NCBI GenBank assembly: GCA_030601885.1
Contig: JAUWAU010000012.1
Location: 62,001-126,000 of the forward strand
DNA: 64,000 nt
Direction of reading: 5' to 3'
DNA from: Armatimonadota bacterium
GTDB lineage: Bacteria; Armatimonadota; Zipacnadia; JAUWAU01
In this document: positions 51,252 through 61,091 of the stretch, one piece after another
How the letters are laid out: each line of letters begins with the position of its first letter
How positions within the stretch are numbered: the first letter of the stretch is position 1
The notes under the pieces: generated by a model
Database searches by the model: none
The model's input: only the letters and a program-made list of their open reading frames with translations
Told to the model about the DNA's origin: nothing
Position numbers and translations under genes: made by a program

Positions 51252-52471
51252 AGCAACCTCCCGCAGCGCATTCGCTCAAGGCACTGCTCCAGCCTCTGCG
51301 CGGTAGCATCCCAGGAGAACTCCGCCACTGCCTCCCGTGCCGCGCGCGACATGCTCTCCCGCAGCAGCGGCTCGTCGTGTAGCCGGCAGAGCTTCGCGGC
51401 GATGTCGCCGGCGTCGTGCTCAATAACGAAGCCGTTCCGCCCGTCCAACAGGATGTCCTCGACCCCGTTGAGCTGCGGCGCCAACAATGGCAGCGCGCTG
51501 GCGGCAGCCTCGAGCACCACCAGGGGGAAGGCCTCGAAGTAGCTGGGGAACACGAGGGCATCGGCTGCCGCATACGCTCCGCGACAGGAGGGCAGGGGGC
51601 CAATGAAGTGCAGCCGGGGGCGCGCAGATTCAGACGCAAGCGCCCGGAAAGTGCGCTCGTCCCCGTCCCCGACGACCGCCAGATGGATGTCCCGGTCCCC
51701 CACCAGCTCCAGCGCCGCGATGGCGTGATCGAGCCCTTTCCGTCCCCAGTCGCCGCCGACGAACAGGGCCACAAAGGCGGCATCGAGTAGGCCATGCTCC
51801 GCGCGGAAGGCACTGCCTAACGTGGCCCTACTGTGGGGCGAGAACTCCGCGAGATCCACGCCGTTGGGGACAACGTGCACCTCGGAACGCCGAAGTCCAT
51901 GGCACGAGGCGATGTCGCGCGCCAGGCCCTCGGAGACTGCGATGACGCGACCACGCAGCTTTCGACATAACCACCTCTCCACCGCCACGCTGTAAGCGAA
52001 CCACAGCCGCTTCACCGCCCGTTCCATGGGCGACGGTTCCAAGGAGGCCGTAGACAGCGTTCGCATCCGCTGCCGGCTCGCGGCCGCGGAGAAATGCATC
52101 ACCATCGTCGTCTGGGCGAAGCAGTTTGGCCCTTGCGAAACGATTACGTCAAAGGCTCTGCCGCGCACGGCTGCACTTGCGCGGAGCGCAAAGAGCGGAA
52201 TGCGCAGCATGTGAGGAAGTGCCGGAACCGTTACTCGGTGCACCGTTATGCGACTGCTGCGCAGGTCGGCGAGGGTGGTGCATAGCAGGTGCACGTCGTG
52301 CCTGTCCGCGAGGCGCTCAGCATGCTCCAGTACGACCCGGCCCATGCCGCCGGTGCGGCTGATGTCCTCAAGCACAAAGACGATGCGCAGGCTGTAGAGC
52401 CCCCCATCGGCGCCGGTATCGCAGGCGGCGGCCCGCCGGACACCGGCGCGGCGCTGGCCACCTGGTGTCAC
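51248..52471 (-). CDS. Glycosyltransferase family 4 protein
   Basis: RIVFVLEDISRTGGMGRVVLEHAERL; VHVVPNGVDLAEFSPHSRA; YFEAFPLVVLEAAASALPLLAPQLNGVEDILLDGRNGFV. Start uncertain. Confidence 0.9.
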   Translation of the reverse strand: MTPGGQRRAGVRRAAACDTGADGGLYSLRIVFVLEDISRTGGMGRVVLEHAERLADRHDVHLLCTTLADLRSSRITVHRVTVPALPHMLRIPLFALRASAAVRGRAFDVIVSQGPNCFAQTTMVMHFSAAASRQRMRTLSTASLEPSPMERAVKRLWFAYSVAVERWLCRKLRGRVIAVSEGLARDIASCHGLRRSEVHVVPNGVDLAEFSPHSRATLGSAFRAEHGLLDAAFVALFVGGDWGRKGLDHAIAALELVGDRDIHLAVVGDGDERTFRALASESARPRLHFIGPLPSCRGAYAAADALVFPSYFEAFPLVVLEAAASALPLLAPQLNGVEDILLDGRNGFVIEHDAGDIAAKLCRLHDEPLLRESMSRAAREAVAEFSWDATAQRLEQCLERMRCGRLL

Positions 52472-53523
52472 GCATTGCGCTTGCGCGGCGTCTGTCCGGC
52501 GTGTTTGGGCCCCGGTCGTGCTCGGGCGCCAGCCTTCCGCTGCCTACCGCGCTGGCGTCGGGTGCGCCAACCCGCCACGTAGGTCCAGAGGCCGACCATC
52601 TTGCCGCAGCAGGCGACCAGGTACTGCTTCAGCGCAGAGCCATCGCCGCCGAGCAAGCGCCTCAGCAGCTTCCACAGCCCGATATCCTCGCCCTCCCCGA
52701 TGAGGAAGCTGAAGAGGAAGAAGAGCGGCCATCGCACCGGGGGGAAGTGCTTCAGCAGACAGTACGTGGCGTTGTGGCTATGAGCGAACACGCTCTCGGG
52801 AGCTCGCGCGTCACGTCCGCCCGGCTCGGCGCGCTGCGCCGCAATGTGGTGAACGATGATGCTCGGGTCGTACACCAGCTTCGTCCCAGTGGCCCGAACT
52901 GTAAGAGATGCATCCGTGTCGCTGAGGCTCGTCGGCGGCACCAGCGCCTCGTCGAAACCCGGCAGAAGGCTGCGCCGAAACGCCATGTTGCAGCCCTTCA
53001 AGTGGTCAACACAGACCGGGTCGCGGAAGAGCGGGTCGCAGTGATGATTGCCGATGATGCGGCCCAGCCAGTCAACGCATCCCACGCGTGTTACGGCGGG
53101 AACAGTAATGGGCATGCCATCCCGGTACACGACGTCCCGACCACCAGCACCACCCACCCCCGGGTCGCGGAAGTGCCCCTCGATCTTCGCGAGCCACTCC
53201 TCGGTCACCAGGACGTCGTCATCGATGAAGCACACGATCTCGCCGCTGGCGTGCGCAAGCCCCGCATTGAGGGCCTGCGCCTGCCCGGCCCGATCCACAA
53301 CCGCATGGACGAGGCAAATCCCGGATGGGAAATGCTCCCGAAACTCCGCCGCGATGTTGGCCGACGTCGCATCGGTGTCACGGATGACCACGACGATCTC
53401 GTCGGGAACGCGGCGCCCGGCCATCAACGACTGCAGGCAGCAGCGCAGAGAGCCCGGTCGCTTATACGTGGGCACGACCACCGAGAGCACCACAGTGCAA
53501 GCCGTCCAACCATCAGCGATCAA
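52468..53523 (-). CDS. Glycosyltransferase family 2 protein
   Basis: LSVVVPTYKRPGSLRCCLQSLMAGRRVPDEIVVVIRDTD; NAGLAHASGEIVCFIDDDVLV. Confidence 0.92.
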   Translation of the reverse strand: MIADGWTACTVVLSVVVPTYKRPGSLRCCLQSLMAGRRVPDEIVVVIRDTDATSANIAAEFREHFPSGICLVHAVVDRAGQAQALNAGLAHASGEIVCFIDDDVLVTEEWLAKIEGHFRDPGVGGAGGRDVVYRDGMPITVPAVTRVGCVDWLGRIIGNHHCDPLFRDPVCVDHLKGCNMAFRRSLLPGFDEALVPPTSLSDTDASLTVRATGTKLVYDPSIIVHHIAAQRAEPGGRDARAPESVFAHSHNATYCLLKHFPPVRWPLFFLFSFLIGEGEDIGLWKLLRRLLGGDGSALKQYLVACCGKMVGLWTYVAGWRTRRQRGRQRKAGARARPGPKHAGQTPRKRNA

Positions 53524-53621
53524 TGGTCAGTGTGGAATGCCGTGCGCGACCGCTTCCCTCGTCCGGTTAGCTGAGCGCTCAGCCCGACTGCTCACCGGCC
53601 ACTGACCACTGGCAAGTGCCT

Positions 53622-56456
53622 CTACGACGCAAAGCTCGGCAACTGGGTGCGCAAGATGGCACCGGTGTAGGAGTCTTGGAGTGCCGCAATCTCTTCCGGG
53701 GTCCCCTCGCCGATGATCCGTCCGCCGTCGTCGCCGCCCTCGGGTCCGAGGTCGATGATGTGATCTGCCACCTTGATCACGTCCATATTGTGCTCGATGA
53801 CGACCACCGTGTTTCCCGCGCGGACGAGTCGGTCAAGCACGGCAAGCAGCTTCTCGATGTCGGCGAAGTGCAGCCCGGTGGTAGGCTCGTCGAGGATGTA
53901 GAAGGTGCGGCCGGTGGCGACCTTGGACAACTCCTTGGCCAGCTTCACCCGTTGGGCCTCGCCGCCGGAGAGGGTGGGTGCCGGCTGGCCGAGCTTGATG
54001 TAGTCCAGGCCCACGTCGTCGAGCGTTTGCAGGATGCGCTTGATCCGCGGGACGTTCTCGAAGTGTGCCAGCGCCTCGCGCGCCGTCATGTCGAGCACTT
54101 CCGCGATGTTCTTTCCCTTGTAGGAGACTTGTAGCGTCTCGCGATTGTAGCGCGTCCCGTCACATGCCTCGCACGTCACGTAGACATCCGGGAGGAAGTG
54201 CATCTCGACGCGCCGCATGCCGTCGCCGTCGCACTCGTCACAGCGCCCGCCCTTGACGTTGAAGCTGAAGCGCCCCGGATTGTAACCGCGTATGCGTGCC
54301 TCCGGCGTCTGTGCGAAGATCTCGCGAATGGCGGAGAAGACCCCCACATAGGTGGCCGGATTGGACCGGGGCGTGCGCCCGATGGGGTTCTGATCGATGT
54401 TTATGACCTTGTCGATGTGCTCGAGGCCCGCCATCCCATCGTGCCGACCGGGGCGTCCGGCGGCGCCATGCAAGCGCCGGGCCAGCCCCTTGTACAGTAT
54501 GTCGTTGACCACGGTGCTCTTGCCCGAACCCGAGACCCCGGTCACGCAGGTAAACAGCCTCAGAGGTATTCTGACGTCGATCGCCTTGAGATTGTGCTCG
54601 CTCGCGCGCTCCACTGTGAGGTACATGTTATCAACCGGCCCGCGACGGCGCTTCGGCACGCGGATCGTTTTGCGGCCGGAGAGATACTTCCCCGTCAAAG
54701 ACCGCCGGTGACTGAGAAGCTTGCTCACCGGGCCGGCGTATACGACCCTTCCCCCGCGCGTGCCGGCACCGGGACCGAAATCGACCACGAAGTCGGCCGA
54801 TCGGATGGTATTTGCGTCGTGTTCGACGACGATGACGGTGTTGCCGAGGTCCCGGAGGTGAAAAAGCGTCTGGAGCAAGCGGGAGTGATCGCGGTAATGC
54901 AGGCCAATGCTGGGCTCGTCCAGGATGTACAGCACCCCGGCGAGGCGCGCGCCGATCTGTGTGGCCAGATGAATGCGCTGCGCCTCGCCACCCGAGAGCG
55001 TTGGCGCGGCGCGATCCAGGGTCAGATACCCGAGGCCGACGTCTGCCAGGAAGCTCAGACGGCTGTGGATCTCTTTGAGCAGTTGACTCGCGATGGCGGA
55101 CTCGGACCTGTTGAAGCGAATGCCGCCGGAGAATGCAAGCGCCTCCGTCACCGACATGGCGCAGACGTCCACGATGGATTTGTCCGCAACGCGCACCGAG
55201 CGGCTCTCCCGGCGGAGGCGCGATCCGCCACACGCCGGGCAGGGCGCCTGGCTCATGAAGCGGCCGTAGTAGTCCTTTGTCGCCACAGACCGGGTCCCGC
55301 GGTACTTGCGCTCGCTCGATGGCACCAGGCCTTCGAACGGGCGCTTGTACTTGAACGCTTTCCCCTTCCGCGTGCGGTAGGTGAACTCTATCTCCTCGTC
55401 GCCGGAGCCGTACAGTATGGCTTCCTGTTGGGCTTTCGTCAGCTTTCTCCACCGCGTTGCCAGCTTGAAGCCGTAGTGGTCGGCCAGGCCCCGCAGGATG
55501 TGCTCGGCGTGTAGGCTTGTCAGGGTCCCGTACAGCTCCAGCGCGCCGTCGAGGATCGACTTGCTCGGGTCGGCTACCAGCAGCTCCGGGTCGATCTCCT
55601 CCCGCGTGCCCAATCCACCACACTCCCGGCACATGCCGTACGGGCTGTTGAAGGAGAACATCTGCGGCGTCAGCTCGCCAAAGCTCATACCGCACTGGTG
55701 GCAGGCGAAGCGCTCGCTGAAGAGCACATCCTCGCCGCCAACCACATCCGCTATCAGCATCCCGTCGCCGATCTTGAGCGCCGTCTCAATGGAGTCCGCC
55801 AGGCGCGAGCGGACCTTCTCCTTGATGACCAGTCGATCCACCACGATCTCGATGTCGTGGCGCTGCTTTGCGTCCAGGCGGATTCGGCCGCTGAGATCGT
55901 GCGCCTCGCCATCGATGCGCACTCTGGCAAAGCCGAGCCGCCGGGCGTTGGCCAGCACGTCCACGTACTCGCCCCGGCGGCCCCTGACGACGGGCGCGAG
56001 CACTTGCAGGCGCGTGCCCTCGCCCATCGCTAACATCTTGTCCACGATCTGCTGCGGTGTCTGGGAGCTGATCTGGATGTCGCAATCGGGGCAGAAGGGC
56101 TTCCCGACGCGGGCGTAGAGCACGCGGAGGTAGTCGTGAATCTCGGTGACGGTGGCCACGGTGGAGCGTGGATTGCCGCTGGCCGCCTTCTGCTCGATGG
56201 AGATGGCCGGCGAGAGGCCGTCGATGTGATCGACCTTCGGCTTCTGCATGCGCTCCAGGAACTGCCGCGCATAGGCCGAGAGCGATTCGACGTACCGCCG
56301 TTGGCCCTCGGCATAGATGGTGTCGAAGGCCAGCGACGACTTCCCCGAGCCGCTCACGCCGGAGAACACGATGAGCTTATCGCGGGGCAGCTCGACGTCA
56401 ATCCCCTTCAGGTTGTGCTCTCTCGCGCCGTAGATGATGAGCTTCTGGTTCCGCAT
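53622..56456 (-). CDS. uvrA: Excinuclease ABC subunit A
   Basis: [110 protein letters not shown]. Confidence 0.96.
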   Translation of the reverse strand: MRNQKLIIYGAREHNLKGIDVELPRDKLIVFSGVSGSGKSSLAFDTIYAEGQRRYVESLSAYARQFLERMQKPKVDHIDGLSPAISIEQKAASGNPRSTVATVTEIHDYLRVLYARVGKPFCPDCDIQISSQTPQQIVDKMLAMGEGTRLQVLAPVVRGRRGEYVDVLANARRLGFARVRIDGEAHDLSGRIRLDAKQRHDIEIVVDRLVIKEKVRSRLADSIETALKIGDGMLIADVVGGEDVLFSERFACHQCGMSFGELTPQMFSFNSPYGMCRECGGLGTREEIDPELLVADPSKSILDGALELYGTLTSLHAEHILRGLADHYGFKLATRWRKLTKAQQEAILYGSGDEEIEFTYRTRKGKAFKYKRPFEGLVPSSERKYRGTRSVATKDYYGRFMSQAPCPACGGSRLRRESRSVRVADKSIVDVCAMSVTEALAFSGGIRFNRSESAIASQLLKEIHSRLSFLADVGLGYLTLDRAAPTLSGGEAQRIHLATQIGARLAGVLYILDEPSIGLHYRDHSRLLQTLFHLRDLGNTVIVVEHDANTIRSADFVVDFGPGAGTRGGRVVYAGPVSKLLSHRRSLTGKYLSGRKTIRVPKRRRGPVDNMYLTVERASEHNLKAIDVRIPLRLFTCVTGVSGSGKSTVVNDILYKGLARRLHGAAGRPGRHDGMAGLEHIDKVINIDQNPIGRTPRSNPATYVGVFSAIREIFAQTPEARIRGYNPGRFSFNVKGGRCDECDGDGMRRVEMHFLPDVYVTCEACDGTRYNRETLQVSYKGKNIAEVLDMTAREALAHFENVPRIKRILQTLDDVGLDYIKLGQPAPTLSGGEAQRVKLAKELSKVATGRTFYILDEPTTGLHFADIEKLLAVLDRLVRAGNTVVVIEHNMDVIKVADHIIDLGPEGGDDGGRIIGEGTPEEIAALQDSYTGAILRTQLPSFAS

Positions 56457-56684
56457 TCCGTCAACCGCGGGGTGCACAGATGTTTGGCCCCGGACCGTCC
56501 GGGCCTCCTCGTATGATACTGCTTCGCCTCTTGGAGCGTCAAGGATTTGTTGGGGCGAAAATGGCTGGTGTCCGTCAGGGAAGAGGGAAGTGGGCGAGCG
56601 CAGAGGGGCGCCCCCGCGCAGAGCGCCCGGAGGGCAGCCCCTGCGGGCCGACATGCTACTCACGTGCCTGCTTCAGAACTGGCC

Positions 56685-56960
56685 TCATTCGCTGACGCGG
56701 TGGCGCTCGCGGCCACGTCCTCCGCCGGGTACGAAGTTCCACAGCCACTCGTGGTTCCAGACGAAGAATATGTCGGGCGGCCGCTGTGAGCCGATGACCA
56801 CCCGGATGTTCGTCTTGTACGTATCCGCCTCGTGCGCGCTGGCGTCGATGTCGATGTCGGGGTACGCGTCCTCGAATCGCTTCACCATCTCCGCGAGCCC
56901 ACAGCGGCTGCAGCGACGAGCGCCACCCCAAGAAGCGCCGAGTGCTGACCACCACCACAA
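56685..56960 (-). pseudogene. N-terminal fragment of an ABC transporter solute-binding protein
   Basis: EMVKRFEDAYPDIDIDASAHEADTYKTNIRVVIGSQRPPDIFFVWNHEWLWNFV is typical family 1 SBP sequence but stops soon after. Confidence 0.6.
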
Positions 56961-56962
56961 CT

Positions 56963-57055
56963 CACGGGTTGACCCCGTACGGGGTCCCGCTTGCTACTCT
57001 GCGAAGTAGCTCGCTACGTAGCACGAGTCAGACAGGGACGAGCAACCCGTGCCAC
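56963..57055. repeat. Nested palindromic repeat module, extended copy
   Basis: CACGGGTTGACCCCGTACGGGGTCCCGCTT...GACAGGGACGAGCAACCCGTGCCAC; related (reverse complement) to 40540-40597. Confidence 0.82.
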
Positions 57056-57081
57056 ACTTCAACGGCTCGGCGTTTGCCTCG

Positions 57082-57984
57082 TTATTGCTCCGGCGCTACG
57101 CCTTCTTCGGGCGTGCCCACTGCCTGAGCGACGATCTTCCACTTGCCGGCCTCCTTGACGAGCAGCGCAGCCTGGGGACGGTAGCCGATCTGCGCGCCGG
57201 CGCCGTCAAATCCCTTTGCCATCTCGATGGCGCACGCGGCATTGGGACCAAGCATGAACAGGTGCCGCACGCTCACCGCCGCGTCGGCAAGGCCAACGTC
57301 CATGACCATGTACGTGAGCTGCCGATATTGCGCCTGAAGCTCGTTGTAGCCCAGCCGCCGCGCGCCGAGCTCCGGCTCTATGTGGATTACCGGGAGGCTG
57401 AAGGCAGCCATGTAGTCGTCCTGTTTCTGCTGAACGACGGCCTTCACGACTCCATTGGTCAAGGCGTCAATCTGCTGCCGCGTCGCCTCGTCCGGTTCGA
57501 GTGCCTGCACGGCGCCCATGATGACCGCGCTCAACCGCCATCCGCCGGCGTGTTTGACAAACAGCCCGGCGATGCGATCCTCCATCAACACGTTCCCCGC
57601 CTCGCTTACCCACTGTATTGGCGCCGCCAGCACGGCCACGTTCGCGGCGAGCAGCTCCACGGTGGGCTCCACGAGCTGGGCCTGCTTCGCCAGGCCGTAG
57701 CGGGCGACGGCGGCAGCGACAGCCTCCTGGGTGAGCAGGTCCTCGGTCGCCTCCTCCACGCGCACCGCCTCCGTGCCGGCCACTATGCCGGCTATCAGGG
57801 GAAAGTGTATTGCTTGCTTTATCGCCTCCAGATCCCCCACGATCAGTGCCTGCGTCAGCGAGTCCACCGCAGCAGCCAGCTCCGCCTGTGGCCCCGTGAG
57901 CTGCTTCCCGGTCTCCTGAGCCCCGACACCAGAGGCTGCGCCGAGGGCTACGGCCAGCGTGAGAGCAATTGCACGGATGGTCAT
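57082..57984 (-). CDS. Secreted protein with two NTF2/SnoaL-like domains
   Basis: Signal peptide MTIRAIALTLAVALGAASGVGAQ; two similar halves ending GLFVKHAGGWRLSAVIMGAV and ALLVKEAGKWKIVAQAVG. Confidence 0.65.
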   Translation of the reverse strand: MTIRAIALTLAVALGAASGVGAQETGKQLTGPQAELAAAVDSLTQALIVGDLEAIKQAIHFPLIAGIVAGTEAVRVEEATEDLLTQEAVAAAVARYGLAKQAQLVEPTVELLAANVAVLAAPIQWVSEAGNVLMEDRIAGLFVKHAGGWRLSAVIMGAVQALEPDEATRQQIDALTNGVVKAVVQQKQDDYMAAFSLPVIHIEPELGARRLGYNELQAQYRQLTYMVMDVGLADAAVSVRHLFMLGPNAACAIEMAKGFDGAGAQIGYRPQAALLVKEAGKWKIVAQAVGTPEEGVAPEQ

Positions 57985-58132
57985 GCCAAGCGCGCTCCTT
58001 TCCATTTGCGCTGTACCGGCCTCACTGCGTGGAGGATTCCGTCTGCCGCATCGGTTTCCTTCGGCAGGACGCTACAAGGACAAACGCGCGGCGCAGGGAA
58101 CAGGTTGCCAACGAGGTCGAGGGACGCCCGGC

Positions 58133-58543
58133 ATGGAGTCGCACACAGCCGATGAGAACCTCATGGCGGCGCTGGCGCACCTGGGCGTCATCATACCCTT
58201 CTGGGGAATCCTGGCGCCCGTGATCGTCTGGGCTATGCACCGGGACAGATCGGGGTTCGTACGCGCGCACGCTATCCAGGCGATCGGGTGGCAGGCGTTG
58301 CTGATTCCGCCCTGGGTTCTCATGTGGGCCGGCATGTCGTTCCTTCTCTTCGGTACAATGTTGTACGTGGCCCGAGGCGTGCCGCCCCCGGAGCTGTATC
58401 TACCCTTTGGCTTCATGGGGGCGTACGGGTTGCTTTCGTTGGTATTCATGGTGGTCGGCCTCGTCGGGGCCTACCGTGCATTTCAGGGCAGCCTGTACCG
58501 GTATCCCTTCATCGGCCATCGCCTGGATCGGTTCAATCAGTAG
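58133..58543 (+). CDS. DUF4870-like membrane protein
   Basis: DENLMAALAHLGVIIPFWGILAPVIVWAMHRDRSGFVRAHAIQAIGWQ plus TM helices. Confidence 0.82.
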   Translation: MESHTADENLMAALAHLGVIIPFWGILAPVIVWAMHRDRSGFVRAHAIQAIGWQALLIPPWVLMWAGMSFLLFGTMLYVARGVPPPELYLPFGFMGAYGLLSLVFMVVGLVGAYRAFQGSLYRYPFIGHRLDRFNQ

Positions 58544-58565
58544 TCGGACGCGGAGGCACAGCGCA

Positions 58566-59573
58566 ATGCTCCCAAAGAAACTCCTGGTTACCGGCGGGGC
58601 GGGGTTCATCGGCTCGAACTTCGTGCGCTTTTGGCTGGAGCAGCACGAGGACTGCTCGATTGCTGTCCTCGACAAACTGACATACGCGGGCAGCGTCGAG
58701 AATCTTGAGGGAGCCGAAAAGGATCCCCGGTGCACGTTCGTCCAGGGGGACGTCTGCGATAGGGACGTCGTGGATGCTCTGATGGCCGAGGCGGACGCGG
58801 TCGTGCACTTCGCGGCCGAGACCCACGTGGATCGCTCCATCCTGGCCGCCGGCGACTTCATCCAAACCGATGTGTTCGGCACTTTCGTGCTCCTGGAATC
58901 GGCCAGAGAGCACCGCGTTGACGGCTTCGTGCACGTCTCAACGGACGAGGTGTACGGCGAGCTGCTCGAGGGCTGGGCGAAGGAGACGGCGCCGCTGATG
59001 CCGCGCAATCCCTATTCGGCCAGCAAGGCCGGCGGCGACCGTATGGCCTATGCCTTTTTCGCCACCTACGGCGTCCCGACCATCATCACGCGGGGCGCCA
59101 ATACCTACGGCCCGTACCAGTATCCGGAAAAGCTCGTGCCGTTTTTCGTCACGCGCGCCGTACGCGATGAGCCGCTCCCGCTGTACGGCGACGGGCGGCA
59201 GGTGCGCGAGTGGCTCCACGTGAGCGATCACTGCGGCGCCATCGAGGTGCTTCTGGAGCGGGGGGAGCCGGGGCAAGTGTACAACGTGGCCGCCAGCAAC
59301 GAGCGGCGCAATATCGAGATGGCCAGGATCATTCTCGATGAGCTTGGCAAGTCCGAGAGCTTGCTTCGGTTCGTGAAGGACCGTCCCGGCCACGACCGGC
59401 GCTATGCTCTGGACTGCTCGAAGCTGCACAGCCTCGGCTGGCGGCCGAAGGCTGATTTCGACGCCGAGATCCGCGCTACCATCCGCTGGTACGCCAAGCA
59501 CCGCGACTGGTGTGAATGCGCTCTCGCGCGCAGTAAGGCATACTTCGAAGAGCAGTACGCCGACCGGGCGTGA
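58566..59573 (+). CDS. rfbB: dTDP-glucose 4,6-dehydratase
   Basis: KLLVTGGAGFIGSNFVRFWL; LDKLTYAGSVENL; NPYSASKAGGDRMAYAFFATYGVPTIITRGANTYGPYQYPEKLVPFF. Confidence 0.93.
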   Translation: MLPKKLLVTGGAGFIGSNFVRFWLEQHEDCSIAVLDKLTYAGSVENLEGAEKDPRCTFVQGDVCDRDVVDALMAEADAVVHFAAETHVDRSILAAGDFIQTDVFGTFVLLESAREHRVDGFVHVSTDEVYGELLEGWAKETAPLMPRNPYSASKAGGDRMAYAFFATYGVPTIITRGANTYGPYQYPEKLVPFFVTRAVRDEPLPLYGDGRQVREWLHVSDHCGAIEVLLERGEPGQVYNVAASNERRNIEMARIILDELGKSESLLRFVKDRPGHDRRYALDCSKLHSLGWRPKADFDAEIRATIRWYAKHRDWCECALARSKAYFEEQYADRA

Positions 59574-59947
59574 CGGCAGGGGAAAGGATAAAGTGCCAAG
59601 GGTTCAGCGGAGACGGGAGCGTCCTAGGAAACTCGGCACCCGCACTTACCCCGGCTTCGTAGCCACCATACCTCAAGCTGCCGTAGTGCGGGTGAGGGCC
59701 AGGCACTCAGCTCCCGGGAGAGGTAGGTCGCGCCACTCGTGTTGAGGCCGGTTAGGGCGCAGCCAGCCGTGAAGCAGGGAGGCGCGCATGCACGCGCCCT
59801 TGTCTGAGCGGACGCGCGCCTTGCCATTCCCGTCTCATCTGTTATACTCGGCTGGGAGTGATGTCATACGCACAGGGCTTAGCGCGCGCGACGATCACGG
59901 TGCGCTGCGGGCGCAGATGATAGAGTTGTCGAGACAACGCCAAGAGC

Positions 59948-60985
59948 ATGGAGGAGCCCAATAGAAAAGCGCTCTGGAACGGAAGTGCAGAGATGAGCGA
60001 TGCGGAGGGAATGCCGCGAGTGCACACATTGCCATGGCGAGACCACGTGGCGGGTGTGGAAGAGGCGTGTCGTGCCCTGCGCGTTCGTCGCGGTCGAGGG
60101 CGTGACTTGGCTAAGCTATTGACCGAGCTCTTCAGGGACAACAAGCGCTCGCGCGACCATCTCCTTGCAGCTAACGAGAGCTTTGAGATCACCGAGATCT
60201 ACGAGCTGTGGCAGCCTCATTTGCCGCGCTTCCCAGGTTTGAGAGAGAAGATTGCAGACTGCCTAAGCAAGGGGCCAGTCGTGGCGGAGGACGAGCGGCC
60301 CTCAACGGCCAGCAACAGGCCGCGGAACGATGCATTCGTGTATGTGTTGGCAGGTCGTCTGCTTGAGGCGGGCATCCACGTCCTGGCAGTTGACGGCATA
60401 TCACGCGAGGGTGTGTGTTGCGGTGGCACATCGGACATTGTCCTGAACTGGAAAGGACAGCAGATCGTCATCGAGTGCAAGCGGCCGCAGGCAATTCACG
60501 GCGTGGAACGGCGCATCAGGGAGGCAGTGGGCCAGATCCAAGACGCGGAGGTGCCAGGGATTGTTGCGTTGGACTGCTCTCGCATCGTCCGCCCCATCGA
60601 TCCTGCAGGGGCAACGCTTGGGACGCCTTCTGCACACAGGGGCTTGCGGTACGTAGAAGACCGGCTTCAGGAGTTGCTGGGAATCATTCCCCGGCCCTCC
60701 CCAGACAAGGGCGTCCTTGGCCTAGTACTGTTCGCGAGGGTGCCCCACATGACAGAGGTTCATCGCAGTACGATACTCTCGCCCACTGGAGAGCCATTTG
60801 TGTCATTTCAGCCCGACTCGATAGCTGCCCAAGTGATTTGGCATGACGACAGGGTGCGCGGTACTTGGGTTGTTCGGGAGATCTGGGTACACATAGGAGA
60901 ACACATGCGGAGCCAGGAACGTCGCAGAGGAGGCCATCATGTGCCGCCCGAGGCTCCGAGCGCGGAGTGGTTGTGCGAGGTTTGA
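59948..60985 (+). CDS. Putative PD-(D/E)XK nuclease-like protein of unknown function
   Basis: GGTSDIVLNWKGQQIVIECKRPQ fits the D...ExK nuclease core; immediately upstream of a DNA methyltransferase/endonuclease pair. Confidence 0.6.
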   Translation: MEEPNRKALWNGSAEMSDAEGMPRVHTLPWRDHVAGVEEACRALRVRRGRGRDLAKLLTELFRDNKRSRDHLLAANESFEITEIYELWQPHLPRFPGLREKIADCLSKGPVVAEDERPSTASNRPRNDAFVYVLAGRLLEAGIHVLAVDGISREGVCCGGTSDIVLNWKGQQIVIECKRPQAIHGVERRIREAVGQIQDAEVPGIVALDCSRIVRPIDPAGATLGTPSAHRGLRYVEDRLQELLGIIPRPSPDKGVLGLVLFARVPHMTEVHRSTILSPTGEPFVSFQPDSIAAQVIWHDDRVRGTWVVREIWVHIGEHMRSQERRRGGHHVPPEAPSAEWLCEV

Positions 60986-61091
60986 GGCGAACATCGCCCC
61001 TCTTCCCGTAGTACAACCGCAGCGATGGGGCTGGCCGGCGAGGATTTGAGGCGGGCGTGGCGAACACGTATGTGCATTGAGGAGGACGACC

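Noticed and set aside
54198-55514. 438-aa plus-strand ORF over uvrA
   Set aside because: Antisense of uvrA, which is unambiguous.
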